From Kitasatospora sp052076145 (lineage in GTDB: Bacteria > Actinomycetota > Actinomycetes > Streptomycetales > Streptomycetaceae): 64,000 nt of DNA. Positions 46,269 through 56,423 of this stretch are shown in pieces; positions within the stretch are counted from its first letter, which is position 1; the number at the start of each line of letters is the position of its first letter. The DNA lies in NCBI RefSeq assembly GCF_052076145.1, contig NZ_CP197246.1:1612001-1676000 (forward strand). The letters run 5' to 3'. The translations under genes and the position numbers were made by a program. Below the pieces are notes generated by a model, which ran no database searches, was not told where the DNA came from, and was given only the letters and a program-made list of their open reading frames with translations.

Positions 46269-47312
46269 TCAGAACGAAATTCGGACTTTCAGCGCCGAGC
46301 GGTCGTCCATCGCCCGGTAACCGTCCGGTACGCCGTCCAGGGCGACGGTGCGGTCGAAGACCAGACCCGGGTCGATGGTGCCCGCGAGGACGTCGGTGAG
46401 CAGCTCGGGGATGTAGGCCCGCGCCGGGGCGACACCGCCGCAGACGGCGATGTTGCGGTTGAACATCTGGCCGATGTCGACGCCCGCGCTGCCGCCGTGC
46501 GGCACGCCGACGTACCCGACGGCGCCGCCGTCGCGGGTGATCGAGATCGCGGTGCGCATCGACTCCTCGGTGCCGACGGCCTCCAGCACGGCGTGCGCGC
46601 CCAGGCCGCCGGTCAGCTCGCGGACGGCCTCGATCGCGGCCTCGCCGCGCTCGGCGACGACGTCGGTGGCGCCGAAGCTGCGGGCGATGTCGGTGCGCGC
46701 CTGGTGGCGGCCGAGCGCGATGATGCGGCCCGCGCCGAGGCGGTGCGCGGCCAGCACCCCGCAGAGGCCGACGGCGCCGTCGCCGACCACGGCGACGGTC
46801 GCACCGGGGCGGACCCGGGCGGAGACGGCGGCGTGGTGGCCGGTGGCCATCACGTCGGAGAGGGCGAGCAGGCTGGGCAGCAGCGCCTCGTCGGTGGCCG
46901 CCTCCTTGGGCAGCTGGACGAGCGTGCCGTCGGCGAACGGCACCCGGACGGCCTCGCCCTGGCCGCCGTCGGAGCCGACCTCGCCCCAGAAGCCGCCGTG
47001 CGGGCAGGAGGTCTGGAGGCCCTCCTTGCAGAACTCGCAGGTGCCGTCGGACCAGACGAACGGCGCGACCACGAAGTCACCCGGCTTGAAGCCCGTCACC
47101 TCGGAGCCGACCTCCTCGACCAGACCGAGGAACTCGTGCCCGATCCGCTGCCCGGCCACGCGGGCCGCCACGCCCCGGTACGCCCAGAGATCGCTGCCGC
47201 AGATGCAGGCGTTGACCACGCGGACGACCGCGTCGGTCGGCCGCTGGATCTTCGGGTCGGGGACTTCCTCGATCCTGATGTCGTTCGGGCCGTGGATCAC
47301 GGTGGCGCGCAT
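46269..47312 (-). CDS. Zinc-dependent alcohol dehydrogenase family protein
   Basis: A 347-aa MDR oxidoreductase. Catalytic zinc ligands are C38 (CICGSDLW) and H59/E60 (GHEFLGLVEEVG); the structural-zinc region CEFCKEGLQTSCPHG has three of the usual four cysteines. The NAD(P) motif is VAVVGDGAVGLCGVLAA. It resembles Streptomyces medium-chain dehydrogenases of unassigned substrate. Its neighbours give no clue. The gene is followed by a terminator and is transcribed alone. Confidence 0.87.
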   Translation of the reverse strand: MRATVIHGPNDIRIEEVPDPKIQRPTDAVVRVVNACICGSDLWAYRGVAARVAGQRIGHEFLGLVEEVGSEVTGFKPGDFVVAPFVWSDGTCEFCKEGLQTSCPHGGFWGEVGSDGGQGEAVRVPFADGTLVQLPKEAATDEALLPSLLALSDVMATGHHAAVSARVRPGATVAVVGDGAVGLCGVLAAHRLGAGRIIALGRHQARTDIARSFGATDVVAERGEAAIEAVRELTGGLGAHAVLEAVGTEESMRTAISITRDGGAVGYVGVPHGGSAGVDIGQMFNRNIAVCGGVAPARAYIPELLTDVLAGTIDPGLVFDRTVALDGVPDGYRAMDDRSALKVRISF

Positions 47313-47508
47313 GAGGGGTCTTCCTTCGTCGGGCTCTGGCCTTCGGGGGTGCCGGTGACCTGGAGAGATGGTTCGGCTGGTGATACGACCATCTCGCCCT
47401 CCACTCTATTCCGGCCGCTCCCGCACTCCCTGTCGAAATGTCGCGTACGCCACTGACCCGCCCCCGGACGACGGCTCCTGTGGGTGCGCGCCCTTAAAGT
47501 GGTTCACC

Positions 47509-48510
47509 ATGCACGCGATCCAGTCACCGAGCGACGACCTCTGGGCGGCGCCCTTCCCGGCGCAGCGCTCCGCCGCGCCCGAGGAGCCGGGCCCCGGCTT
47601 CGCCGTGGTCGACGTCGAGACCACCGGCCTCGGCCGCTCCGACCGCGTCATCTCCGCCGGTGTCTACCAACTCGACGGGCACGGCGAGGTCACCGACCAC
47701 TGGTACACCCTGGTCAACCCCGAGCGTGACCCGGGCCCGACCTGGATCCACGGCCTGACGCAGGCCGAGCTGGCGGGCGCGCCGACCTTCCCCGAGATCG
47801 CCGGGGAGCTGGCCGAGCGGCTGCGCGGCCGGGTGATGGTCGCCCACAACGCGCTCTTCGACTGGAACATGATCTCCCGCGAGTACTCGCGGGCCGGGCT
47901 GCGCGCCCCGGTCGAGCAGCGGCTCTGCACCATGGTGCTCTCGCGTGACCTGGGCCTTCCGCTGGCCAACGGCAAACTGGCGACGCTGGCCGCGTACTTC
48001 GGCGTCCAGCAGCGGCAGGCGCACAACGCGCTGGACGACGCCCGGGTGCTCGCCGAGGCCTTCCGCCCGAGCCTGCACCTGGCCCGCCAGGGCGGTGTGC
48101 CGCTGCCGCTGACCAACTGCGTCGCCGTCACCGACCTCGGCGAGGAGCCGCCCGCCTCGGCCCCGGCCCGCAGCGGCTGGTCCTCCTCGTACCGCCCGGC
48201 GCGCAAGCGCCCCGCCTGCCCCTACCCGAACCCGGGGCGCTGGCAGGACGGCACGCCGCTCCAGCAGGGCATGCGGGTGGCGATCACCGGTGACACCGCG
48301 ACCGACCGCGAGCTGCTGGAGGACCGTGCGATCGAGGCCGGCCTGCACATCGCCGCCTCGGTGAGCCGCCTCACCAGCCTGCTCGTCACCAACGAGCCCG
48401 ACAGCTGGAGCGGCAAGGCCCGCAAGGCCCGCGAGTACGGCACCCCCGTGGTCGGCGAGGACGCCTTCCTCCAGCTGCTCCGCGAGGTCGCCACCCACCC
48501 CGGTGTCTGA
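47509..48510 (+). CDS. DEDDh 3'-5' exonuclease with C-terminal BRCT domain
   Basis: The 333-aa protein has an exonuclease domain (about 30-190) with D35 and E37 in VVDVETTGLG, VAHNALFDWNM (Asp) and HNALDDARVLAEAF (His and Asp). Residues about 245-330 (MRVAITGDTATDRELLED, SRLTSLLVTNEPDSWSGKAR, YGTPVVGEDAFLQLL) form a BRCT fold. Such DnaQ-BRCT proteins resemble the proofreading subunit of DNA polymerase III and may act in DNA repair. The ATG at 47509 is well placed. Confidence 0.9.
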   Translation: MHAIQSPSDDLWAAPFPAQRSAAPEEPGPGFAVVDVETTGLGRSDRVISAGVYQLDGHGEVTDHWYTLVNPERDPGPTWIHGLTQAELAGAPTFPEIAGELAERLRGRVMVAHNALFDWNMISREYSRAGLRAPVEQRLCTMVLSRDLGLPLANGKLATLAAYFGVQQRQAHNALDDARVLAEAFRPSLHLARQGGVPLPLTNCVAVTDLGEEPPASAPARSGWSSSYRPARKRPACPYPNPGRWQDGTPLQQGMRVAITGDTATDRELLEDRAIEAGLHIAASVSRLTSLLVTNEPDSWSGKARKAREYGTPVVGEDAFLQLLREVATHPGV

Positions 48511-48541
48511 GCGCCGGGGGCCGTGGGCGTAGCGTGCCGTT

Positions 48542-49369
48542 GTGTACCGATTTCTGCTCTCCCGGCGCTGGGCGATCATCACACTGATCGCCCTGCTGCT
48601 GATCCCCACCATGATCCGGTTGGGCTTCTGGCAGCTCCACCGCCACGAGGCCCGAGTCGCTCGTAACGCCCTCATCGGGCAGAACCTGGACGACAAGCCC
48701 GTCCCGTTCGACTCGCTGACCGCCCCCGGGCGGGCCGTACCCGGCGATCTGGCCTGGCGTACGGTGACGGCCGTCGGCGCGTACGACCCCGCGCACGAGT
48801 TCGTCATCCGCAGCCGCACCGAGCCCGGCGGCAGCAGCATCGGCTACTTCGTCATCACCCCGCTGAAGCTCGCCGACGGCAACGGCACCGTGCTGGTCAA
48901 CCGGGGCTGGGTCGACTCCCCCGGCGACGCCACCAGCTACCCCACCGTCCCCGCCCCGCCCACCGGCGAGATCACCGCCACCGGCCGCCTGCGCGCCGAC
49001 GAGACCTCCGCCAGCAGCGGCATCCCGGACCGCGGCGGCCTGCCGTCCCGTCAGTTCAAGCTGATCAACAGCGAGCAGCAGACCAAGGCCACCGGCGTCA
49101 CCCTGCTCGGCGGCTACCTGGAGCTCGCGAGTTCCAGCCCCGCCGCCGGTGCCACGCCCGTCCTGCTGCCCGACCCGGAGCACTCGGACATCGGCCCGCA
49201 CATGGCCTACGCCATCCAGTGGTGGCTGTTCACCGGCCTGATCCCGGTCGGCTTGGTCGTGCTGGCCCGCCGCGAGGCGAGGGAACTCGCCACCGCCGCC
49301 CGCCGGTCCGCGAGCGCGGCCGAGCCGGAGACCGAGACCGAGCCGGAGACCCAGCCCGCCACCGCATAG
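48542..49369 (+). CDS. SURF1 family protein
   Basis: A 275-aa protein with two membrane helices (RWAIITLIALLLIPTMIRL near 8-28 and YAIQWWLFTGLIPVGLVVL near 225-245) bracketing an outer domain. Family motifs are GFWQLHRHEARVARN, IGYFVITPLKLADGNGTVLVNRGWV, and HMAYAIQWW. SURF1 helps assemble cytochrome c oxidase. It starts at GTG 48542. The C-terminal tail is Glu/Pro/Thr repeats (ETETEPETQPATA). It is only 10 bp before the SDR gene. Confidence 0.93.
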   Translation: MYRFLLSRRWAIITLIALLLIPTMIRLGFWQLHRHEARVARNALIGQNLDDKPVPFDSLTAPGRAVPGDLAWRTVTAVGAYDPAHEFVIRSRTEPGGSSIGYFVITPLKLADGNGTVLVNRGWVDSPGDATSYPTVPAPPTGEITATGRLRADETSASSGIPDRGGLPSRQFKLINSEQQTKATGVTLLGGYLELASSSPAAGATPVLLPDPEHSDIGPHMAYAIQWWLFTGLIPVGLVVLARREARELATAARRSASAAEPETETEPETQPATA

Positions 49370-49379
49370 CATCGGGCCC

Positions 49380-50141
49380 ATGGATCTAGGGCTGCACGAC
49401 AAGGTGTACGTGGTGACCGGCGCCACCCGGGGTCTCGGGTTCGCCTCCGCACGGGAGTTGGCCGCCGACGGCGCCCGGCTGCTGATCAGCGGACGGACCG
49501 AGGAGTCGGTGCAGGCGGCCGTCGCCGCCCTCGGCGGCGGCGAGCGGGTGCACGGCCTGGCGGCGGACAACGCCGACCCCGCCTCGGCCGAGCGGCTGAT
49601 CGCCGCCGCGCAAGAGCGCTTCGGCCGACTCGACGGCGTGCTCGTCAGCGTCGGCGGCCCGGCCGCCGGGCCGGTGCTCACGGCCGAGGACGAGGTCTGG
49701 CGCGGCGCCTTCGAGTCCGTCTTCCTCGGCGCCCTGCGGATCGCGCGGGCGGCCGCCGCCGTGCTCGGCGAGGGCGGCGTCATCGGCTTCGTGCTCTCCG
49801 GCTCCGTCCGCGAGCCGATCGACGGCCTCGGCATCTCGAACGGCCTCCGGCCCGGCCTCGCGATGGCCGCCAAGTCCCTCGCCGACGAGCTGGGCCCGCG
49901 CGGCATCCGCGTCGTCGGCCTGCTCCCCGCCCGGATCGACACCGACCGGGTCCGCGAGCTCGACGCCCTGAGCGGCGACGCGGCAGCGGCCCGCGCCCGC
50001 AGCAGCGCGGCGATCCCGCTCGGCCGCTACGGCACCCCGGAGGAGTTCGGCAAGGTCGCTGCCTTCCTGCTCTCCCCCGCCGCGTCCTACCTGACCGGTG
50101 TGATGGTCCCGGTCGACGGCGGAGCCCTCCGGGGGCTGTGA
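49380..50141 (+). CDS. SDR family oxidoreductase
   Basis: A 253-aa short-chain dehydrogenase. The cofactor motif is VTGATRGLGFASA. Atypically, the usual NAG is VSVGGPA, and the catalytic tetrad is altered: no YxxxK is seen where GISNGLRPGLAMAAKSLADE lies, so the catalytic Tyr appears replaced while Lys is retained. Such atypical SDRs are common in Actinobacteria. Its last 47 codons are duplicated twice downstream. It may be cotranscribed with SURF1. Substrate unknown. Confidence 0.85.
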   Translation: MDLGLHDKVYVVTGATRGLGFASARELAADGARLLISGRTEESVQAAVAALGGGERVHGLAADNADPASAERLIAAAQERFGRLDGVLVSVGGPAAGPVLTAEDEVWRGAFESVFLGALRIARAAAAVLGEGGVIGFVLSGSVREPIDGLGISNGLRPGLAMAAKSLADELGPRGIRVVGLLPARIDTDRVRELDALSGDAAAARARSSAAIPLGRYGTPEEFGKVAAFLLSPAASYLTGVMVPVDGGALRGL

Positions 50142-50167
50142 CCCGGCCCGGCCCGTCCCAGGGTCAG

Positions 50168-50309
50168 CAGCAGCGCGGCGATCCCGCTCGGCCGCTACGG
50201 CACCCCGGAGGAGTTCGGCAAGGTCGCTGCCTTCCTGCTCTCCCCCGCCGCGTCCTACCTGACCGGTGTGATGGTCCCGGTCGACGGCGGAGCCCTCCGG
50301 GGGCTGTGA
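50168..50309 (+). pseudogene. SDR C-terminal fragment, copy 2
   Basis: Encodes the same terminal 47 residues as the SDR gene (AAIPLGRYGTPEEFGKVAAF and on to ALRGL) and the same stop. It is in the frame of the gene but after its stop, with no start or ribosome-binding site of its own. Confidence 0.85.
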
Positions 50310-50340
50310 CCCGGCCCGCCCCGGCCCGTCCCAGGGTCAG

Positions 50341-50454
50341 CAGCAGCGCCGCGATCCCGCTCTGCCGCTACGGCACCCCGGAGGAGTTCGGCAAGGTCGC
50401 TGCCTTCCTGCTCTCCCCCGCCGCGTCCGACGGCGGAGCCCTCCGGGGGCTGTG
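50341..50454 (+). pseudogene. SDR C-terminal fragment, copy 3 (internal deletion)
   Basis: Similar to copy 2 but carrying R-to-C-type changes (PLCRYG) and lacking nine codons, so PAAS joins DGGALRGL. No start codon of its own is evident. It shows older divergence than copy 2. Confidence 0.83.
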
Positions 50455-50472
50455 AACCGGTCCCGCCAGGGG

Positions 50473-51075
50473 TCAGCGAAGGCTACGTGACCCGCTGCGG
50501 CCCTGGACGGTGATCCGCAGTTCCGACGGCAGGCCGGGAAGGGCCAGACTGGCGCGGGTGTCGGCCAACGGGCCCTCCTGGTACGCCGTCAGGACGGGGG
50601 CCGGGGTGGCTGCCGGGGCCAGCCGGACGGTGGTGCGGAGCAGCAGGCTGCGCCGCCTGCCGGTCAGGCGGGTGCGGGCCCGGGTGACCTCGGGGTGGGC
50701 GATCGTCCCGGTCTCGACCACGTCCTCCAGGGCGCTGCTGCGCAGCCGCAGGTCCGTCCCCGGCGGGCCGGGGATCGGGACGCTGCCGGGCCCGCTGCGG
50801 CGTAGCTGCGCCGTGAGCCAGCCGAGCGCGCCCAGCACCACGACGGAGAGGACGGCGATCACGGTCGGCCACCACCAGCTCCGGTCCGTCCAGCGCGTCC
50901 GGGAGGCGGTGCTGACCACCGGCTGGTCGGGCGAGCGGAGCGGCCAGTGGTGCGGCAGGCCGACCCCGAGCCGCCCGTAGAGGTCGAGGCCCCCGGCCAG
51001 CACCAGCAGGCCGCCGCAGAGCAGCACCAGCCCGACGGCGCCCAGCAAGGCCCGGTTGACGGTCGATCGGCTCAT
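50473..51075 (-). CDS. AmaP-like alkaline-shock membrane anchor
   Basis: A 200-aa protein with an N-terminal helix (ALLGAVGLVLLCGGLLVLAGG), a second helix (WWWPTVIAVLSVVVLGALGWL), and a cytoplasmic C-terminal domain with LRSSALEDVVETGTIAHPEV, RTRLTGRRRSLLLRTTV. It matches AmaP proteins, which anchor Asp23 to the membrane. It is last in a five-gene operon and overlaps DUF6286 by ATGA. It is convergent with the SDR repeats. Confidence 0.85.
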   Translation of the reverse strand: MSRSTVNRALLGAVGLVLLCGGLLVLAGGLDLYGRLGVGLPHHWPLRSPDQPVVSTASRTRWTDRSWWWPTVIAVLSVVVLGALGWLTAQLRRSGPGSVPIPGPPGTDLRLRSSALEDVVETGTIAHPEVTRARTRLTGRRRSLLLRTTVRLAPAATPAPVLTAYQEGPLADTRASLALPGLPSELRITVQGRSGSRSLR

Positions 51076-51677
51076 CGGCCCTCCGCTCGGTGGGTCCGGA
51101 CGTCGAGCCGGTACGGGCGGCCCAGCGGCACCCGGGCGAGCTCGGCCCGCAGTTCCCGCTGGACGGCCGCCGGATCGGCCGTGCCCCGGATGGTGACCTT
51201 CGTACGCTTCACCCCGGCCCGCACCGAGACCGCCGTCACCTCCGGGAGCTCACGCGCCCGGGTGGCGACAAGCGCGGCCAACCCCGACCGGTGCAGCACG
51301 GCGGTGTCCGCCCCCTCCTGCCCCGGTGTCCGCAGCGGCAGCCAGCGCCGCATGCCCGGGGTGAAGGCCAGCACGCCGAGCCAGACCCCGAGCAGCACGG
51401 CCGCCCCGGCGCCGACGAGCACCCAGGTGTCGTCCAGGTGACGTGTCGCCAGCTGGTGGGCGAGCTGAGCCCGCCAGGGTCTGGCCCGGTGGCCCGTCCG
51501 GACGGCGATCACGTCGTACAGCACCCCGCCGCCGACCACCAGCACGGCCGTCGCCACCAGCCCGGCGGCCGGCGTCCGGGGCGAGCGGACCCGCCGTACG
51601 GGCTCCTCCGGCGGTGCTTCGGCGCTCCTCTCCGTACTCCCCTCGGCCGTCGGTTCGGCCGTCGGTTCGGCGGTCAT
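51072..51677 (-). CDS. DUF6286-type membrane protein
   Basis: A 201-aa protein with a Glu/Pro-rich N-terminal tail containing repeated AEPT, two helices (AAGLVATAVLVVGGGVLYDVI and TWVLVGAGAAVLLGVWLGVLAF) and a cytoplasmic Asp23-like region (ALVATRARELPEVTAVSVRAG and AVQRELRAELARVP). It is part of the Asp23/AmaP operon, overlapping both neighbours by 4 bp. Confidence 0.8.
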   Translation of the reverse strand: MTAEPTAEPTAEGSTERSAEAPPEEPVRRVRSPRTPAAGLVATAVLVVGGGVLYDVIAVRTGHRARPWRAQLAHQLATRHLDDTWVLVGAGAAVLLGVWLGVLAFTPGMRRWLPLRTPGQEGADTAVLHRSGLAALVATRARELPEVTAVSVRAGVKRTKVTIRGTADPAAVQRELRAELARVPLGRPYRLDVRTHRAEGR

Positions 51678-52021
51678 CGGGTGGTGTCCGTGGGGACGAG
51701 CCGCTCGACCACCACGACGACCTCACGGATCCGGGTGCCGGTCATCGTCTGGCAGTGCTCGGCTGCGGCGTCCCGGGCGACGGCCGCCAGGGCGGCCAGG
51801 TCGGCGGGGAAGGGGAGGGTCAGGCCGAGGGTGAGGCGGGCCGTGCCGTGGGACGCCGAGACCGTCACCCGTGGCGTCCGCGGCCGGGCGCCGGAGGCTG
51901 CGGCGAGCGCCTCCCGGACGGCCGTGGCGGCGATCCCGGCGAGCACCCGGTCGGCCAGCCGCAGCCGCCCGCGCTCGGCCGGGGCCCGCCGGGGCGCACC
52001 GGCCGCCCCGAGCGCGGCCAT
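51674..52021 (-). CDS. Asp23/Gls24-like protein, short form
   Basis: A 115-aa protein with a short Ala-rich start and the Asp23-type core (VLAGIAATAVREALAAASG, PRVTVSASHGTARLTLGLTL, CQTMTGTRIREVVVVVERLV). The ATG at 52021 shares its A with the stop of the preceding gene; a TTG at 52024 is less likely. Asp23 proteins are membrane-associated envelope-stress factors. It is a diverged paralog of the Asp23 at 52348. Confidence 0.8.
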   Translation of the reverse strand: MAALGAAGAPRRAPAERGRLRLADRVLAGIAATAVREALAAASGARPRTPRVTVSASHGTARLTLGLTLPFPADLAALAAVARDAAAEHCQTMTGTRIREVVVVVERLVPTDTTR

Positions 52022-52212
52022 CAACGCCGCCGGTCGCGGCTGCGCAGCAGATCGCCGAGCTCCCCGAGCCCGATGTCACCCTCCAGCAGCCGACCCACCA
52101 CGTACCCCGCCGCGCCGAGCACGGCGACCAGGAGGAAGGCGGCGAACCCGCCGAAGTATCCGGCGAAGCCCAGGGCCATACCGACCAGCAGGCCCGTCAG
52201 GGCAAGATTCAT
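52021..52212 (-). CDS. Small membrane protein of the Asp23 operon
   Basis: A 63-aa protein with a glycine-rich hydrophobic hairpin (LLVGMALGFAGYFGGFAAF and LLVAVLGAAGYVVGRLLEG) and a basic C-terminus ending RSRDRRR. It resembles DUF2273-type proteins found in Asp23 operons. The start ATG 52212 follows GGAGT. Both ends are probably cytoplasmic. Confidence 0.8.
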   Translation of the reverse strand: MNLALTGLLVGMALGFAGYFGGFAAFLLVAVLGAAGYVVGRLLEGDIGLGELGDLLRSRDRRR

Positions 52213-52347
52213 CGAGACTCCTTGCGATGGATGCCCCGAGCGCGCCGACCCGAGGTGACCGGATGACCACACTCAGTCACGTTAGAGCGTGACGCGAGTG
52301 GATCGGGCCAACGAAACGGGTGTTCGCGTCGGAGACTCCGGCCGGGC

Positions 52348-52824
52348 CTACTGCACCCGGGGGCGCTGGCCCCGGCCGGAGGACTCCTCCTCCTCGTCGA
52401 TGTCCGGCTCGTCCGGGAGGTGGACGTCGTTCACCGCGATGTTGACCTCGACGACCTCCAGCCCGGTCATCTGCTCCACCGCGGCGATGATGTTCTGCCG
52501 CACCTCGGCCGCCAGCTTCGGGATGACCACGCCGTACTCGACCACCAGCGCGATGTCGATCGCGGTCTGCTTCTCGCCGACCTCGGCCTTGATGCCCCGG
52601 CCGACACTGGACCGGCCGCCCGGCACCCGGTCGCGCATCGCGCCGAAGGTGCGGGAGAAGCCGGAGCCGAGCGCGTGGATGCCGTTGACCTCGCGGGCGG
52701 CCATCCCGGCGATCTTCTCGACCACGCCGACGGCGAGGGCCGTCCGGCCCCGGTCGGCGGTCGGGTCGGGGGCGCGGTGCGGGTCGTTCTTGTGCAGGTC
52801 GGCGGGGGTCGGGGTGTCAGGCAC
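52348..52824 (-). CDS. Asp23/Gls24 family envelope stress protein
   Basis: A 158-aa soluble protein with the Asp23 domain from about 25 to 135: GVVEKIAGMAAREVNGIHAL, VEYGVVIPKLAAEVRQNIIA and EVNIAVNDVHLPDEP. The tail is acidic (DEPDIDEEEESSG) then basic. The GTG at 52824 follows AGGAG. In Staphylococcus and Streptomyces Asp23 forms membrane-associated complexes under stress. It is the first gene of the module, 135 bp upstream of the rest. Confidence 0.9.
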   Translation of the reverse strand: MPDTPTPADLHKNDPHRAPDPTADRGRTALAVGVVEKIAGMAAREVNGIHALGSGFSRTFGAMRDRVPGGRSSVGRGIKAEVGEKQTAIDIALVVEYGVVIPKLAAEVRQNIIAAVEQMTGLEVVEVNIAVNDVHLPDEPDIDEEEESSGRGQRPRVQ

Positions 52825-52956
52825 GGTGGTCTCCTGTGGGGTTCCGTCCAGGTCTGTCGCAGACCAGCCCAACTCTGACATTTCACACCGGCCACCGCAC
52901 GGCACGCTCCGCCGGATGCCACCCCGCACCCCCGGGTCGCGCCCGGCGAAGCTCGG

Positions 52957-53760
52957 TCAGTCGCCGAGCCCGGCGAGGTCCCGCATGCGCCGGGTCTGCG
53001 CCGCCCGTTCGGCGGAGCGCTGCTCGTCGTAACTGCGCCCCCCTGCGCCCTGGAGGAGCGCCTTGGTCTCGTTCACCGCGTTGCGCGGCGCGGCCAGCAG
53101 GGCGGCCGTCAGGTCGCGTACGGCGCCGTCCAGTTCGGCGGCGGGCACCGCGAGGTTGGCCAGGCCGGAGGCGACGGCCTCCTCGGCGCCGACCCAGCGG
53201 CCGGTCACGCAGATCTCCAGCGCCCGCGCGTAGCCGACGAGTTCGGTGAGCGGCTTGGTGCCGGCCAGGTCGGGGACGAGGCCCAGCGAGGTCTCCTTCA
53301 TGGAGAACTGGACGTCCTCCGCGACGACCCGGAGGTCGCAGCCGAGGGCGAGCTGGAAGCCGGCGCCGACGGCGTGGCCCTGGACGGCGGCGATGCTGAT
53401 CAGGTCGGGTCGGCGCCACCAGCTGAACGCCTCCTGGAAGGCCGCGATGGTGTCGTCGACGTCCTTGTCCTCGGCCGCCGCGAGCTGGAGGAAGTTCCGC
53501 TCGCCGGGCAGGCCCTCGGGGGTGAACATCGCCCGGTCGAGACCGGCCGAGAAGGAGACCCCCTCGGCGCGCAGCACCACGACCCGGACCGTCCCCGGCA
53601 GCGCCCGGCCGACGGCGGCCAGCCCGCGCCACATCGCGGGCGACTGGGCGTTGCGCCGCTCCGGGCGGCAGAGCGTCACGACGGCCGTCTCACCGTCCAG
53701 CTCGAGCCGGACACCGGCCGACTCCCAGAGCTGCGGGTCGTCGAGGGCGGGGGTGGTCAT
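52957..53760 (-). CDS. Enoyl-CoA hydratase/isomerase family protein
   Basis: A 267-aa crotonase-fold protein. Motifs are VVTLCRPERRNAQSPAMW (CoA site), VVLRAEGVSFSAGLDRAMF (oxyanion Gly), and VQGHAVGAGFQLALGCDLRV. The usual second catalytic Glu region reads FSMKETSLGLVPDLAG with a Glu. In Streptomyces it precedes gbn. The reaction could be beta-oxidation of acyl-CoA or an isomerase. Confidence 0.88.
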   Translation of the reverse strand: MTTPALDDPQLWESAGVRLELDGETAVVTLCRPERRNAQSPAMWRGLAAVGRALPGTVRVVVLRAEGVSFSAGLDRAMFTPEGLPGERNFLQLAAAEDKDVDDTIAAFQEAFSWWRRPDLISIAAVQGHAVGAGFQLALGCDLRVVAEDVQFSMKETSLGLVPDLAGTKPLTELVGYARALEICVTGRWVGAEEAVASGLANLAVPAAELDGAVRDLTAALLAAPRNAVNETKALLQGAGGRSYDEQRSAERAAQTRRMRDLAGLGD

Positions 53761-54076
53761 GGCGGGTACCTCCAGCTGGACGGCAGACAGAAACTACCGG
53801 AGAGTAACAAAACTGCGGCCCGCTGCACAGAGCCCCACGGACAGTGCCGCGAGCAGCGCTCGGACACTGCTCGGACAGTGCCGGAAATGACGATCGGCGG
53901 CCCGGATGCCCGGCCGCCGAATCGTCTTGTGCTTTGTGGAGCCAATGCGCCTTCGAAAGGAAGTCCTCGCTCAGAATTTCCCACTGCTCAGCGAAGTCGC
54001 ACTCTCACGCGCCCATGGGTCTGACGTGTCGTGGGGGACGAGTGCGCAGCGCATCGGGAGAAGCTTTGACGGCCTG
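53761..54076. other. Intergenic region downstream of gbn
   Basis: The 316-bp gap contains a hairpin (next entry) and no ORF with coding character. Confidence 0.6.
53890..53925 (-). terminator. Hairpin after gbn
   Basis: Stem ACGAT-CGGCGGCC with its complement, one unpaired A and a 9-nt loop, about 150 bp after the gbn stop. Confidence 0.6.
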
Positions 54077-54310
54077 TCAGGAACCAGCTCCCGCAGTAGC
54101 CTTGTTCTTGCCACGCGTAGCACCGCCGCGGCCCCGGAGGATCACTCCGGATTCGCTCAGCATGCGGTGCACGAAGCCATAGGAGCGCCCGGTCTCCTCC
54201 GCCAGCGCGCGGATGCTCGCACCGGAGTCGTATTTCTTCTTCAGATCGGCCGCGAGCTTCTCACGCGCGGCACCGGTCACCCGGCTGCCCTTTTTCAGAG
54301 TCTCGGCCAC
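54077..54310 (-). CDS. gbn: Gbn, small GATC-binding nucleoid-associated protein
   Basis: A 77-aa protein with a helix-turn-helix (about 30-60: ASIRALAEETGRSYGFVHRM) and a basic C-terminus (ILRGRGGATRGKNKATAGAGS). Length, sequence and position next to an enoyl-CoA hydratase match Streptomyces coelicolor SCO1839, described as Gbn, a nucleoid-associated protein that binds GATC-containing sites and affects development. ATG 54310 is preceded by GAGG (GAGGAGGCACGGG). The gene is monocistronic. Confidence 0.82.
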   Translation of the reverse strand: MAETLKKGSRVTGAAREKLAADLKKKYDSGASIRALAEETGRSYGFVHRMLSESGVILRGRGGATRGKNKATAGAGS

Positions 54311-54649
54311 CCGTGCCTCCTCATATGCTGTGCTCGGTCAGATTCCCATGATCACCCATAGCCAGCGTCCTGGCCACCCATTCGACAAGGTCGATACCGG
54401 GAAAGCGCAGTCTGCCGGTGGTGCTCACGGCGCACAAGGGCGCTCGCTTCAGGACACGCGCCCCCGCCCTCCCGCAGCCCCTCGGACGAAAGAGCTGATC
54501 AGCAGCACCGCCCCGCCGCGTATTCGCGGTCGGGGCGGTGGTGGACAGGCTAAAACGGAATCTCGGAGTCTCCCATTCCCGAGGTCTTCCGGGGATGAGA
54601 TTTTCTACGACGGACAGCTGATCCGGTGTCTAGACCAGCGGTCGACCGG
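54311..54649. other. Intergenic region between ABC-F and gbn
   Basis: The 339-bp gap holds the ABC-F terminator and the gbn promoter region. No CDS is supported. Confidence 0.6.
54506..54540 (-). terminator. Terminator after ABC-F gene
   Basis: CACCGCCCCG...CGGGGCGGTG with inner CCGCG/CGCGG forms a 15-bp stem with a TATT loop and one mismatch, about 110 bp after the stop. Confidence 0.85.
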
Positions 54650-56248
<1,599 letters not shown>

Positions 56249-56423
56249 GGCTGAGGGAACTCCTGGGCAGTGGGCGGGCGCCTGGACGGGTTCACAGGGC
56301 TCGGGGCGGCGTAGGTACGGCGGGCAGCTAATGCCCAGAGAGAACAGCCATATGGCCCAGTCTACCGGGAGCCCTCAGAAGCTCCGCCAGCCGTGCGGCC
56401 GCCAGGGGCCGACCGCCGCCGGG

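Larger units (their letters stand above)
50000..50455 (+). repeat. Triplicated 3' end of the SDR gene
   Basis: The last 142 bp of the SDR gene, with its stop and spacer, recur at 50168 (period 168 bp) and 50341 (period 173 bp). Copy 2 is almost identical to copy 1. Copy 3 has point changes and a 27-bp in-frame deletion that removes YLTGVMVPV. The spacer between copies 2 and 3 is 5 bp longer. Only copy 1 belongs to a complete gene. Confidence 0.93.

Noticed and set aside
50138..50455. A 105-aa ORF after the SDR gene
   Set aside because: It joins copy 2 in a wrong frame with copy 3 in frame and has no start context; it is part of the triplicated tail.
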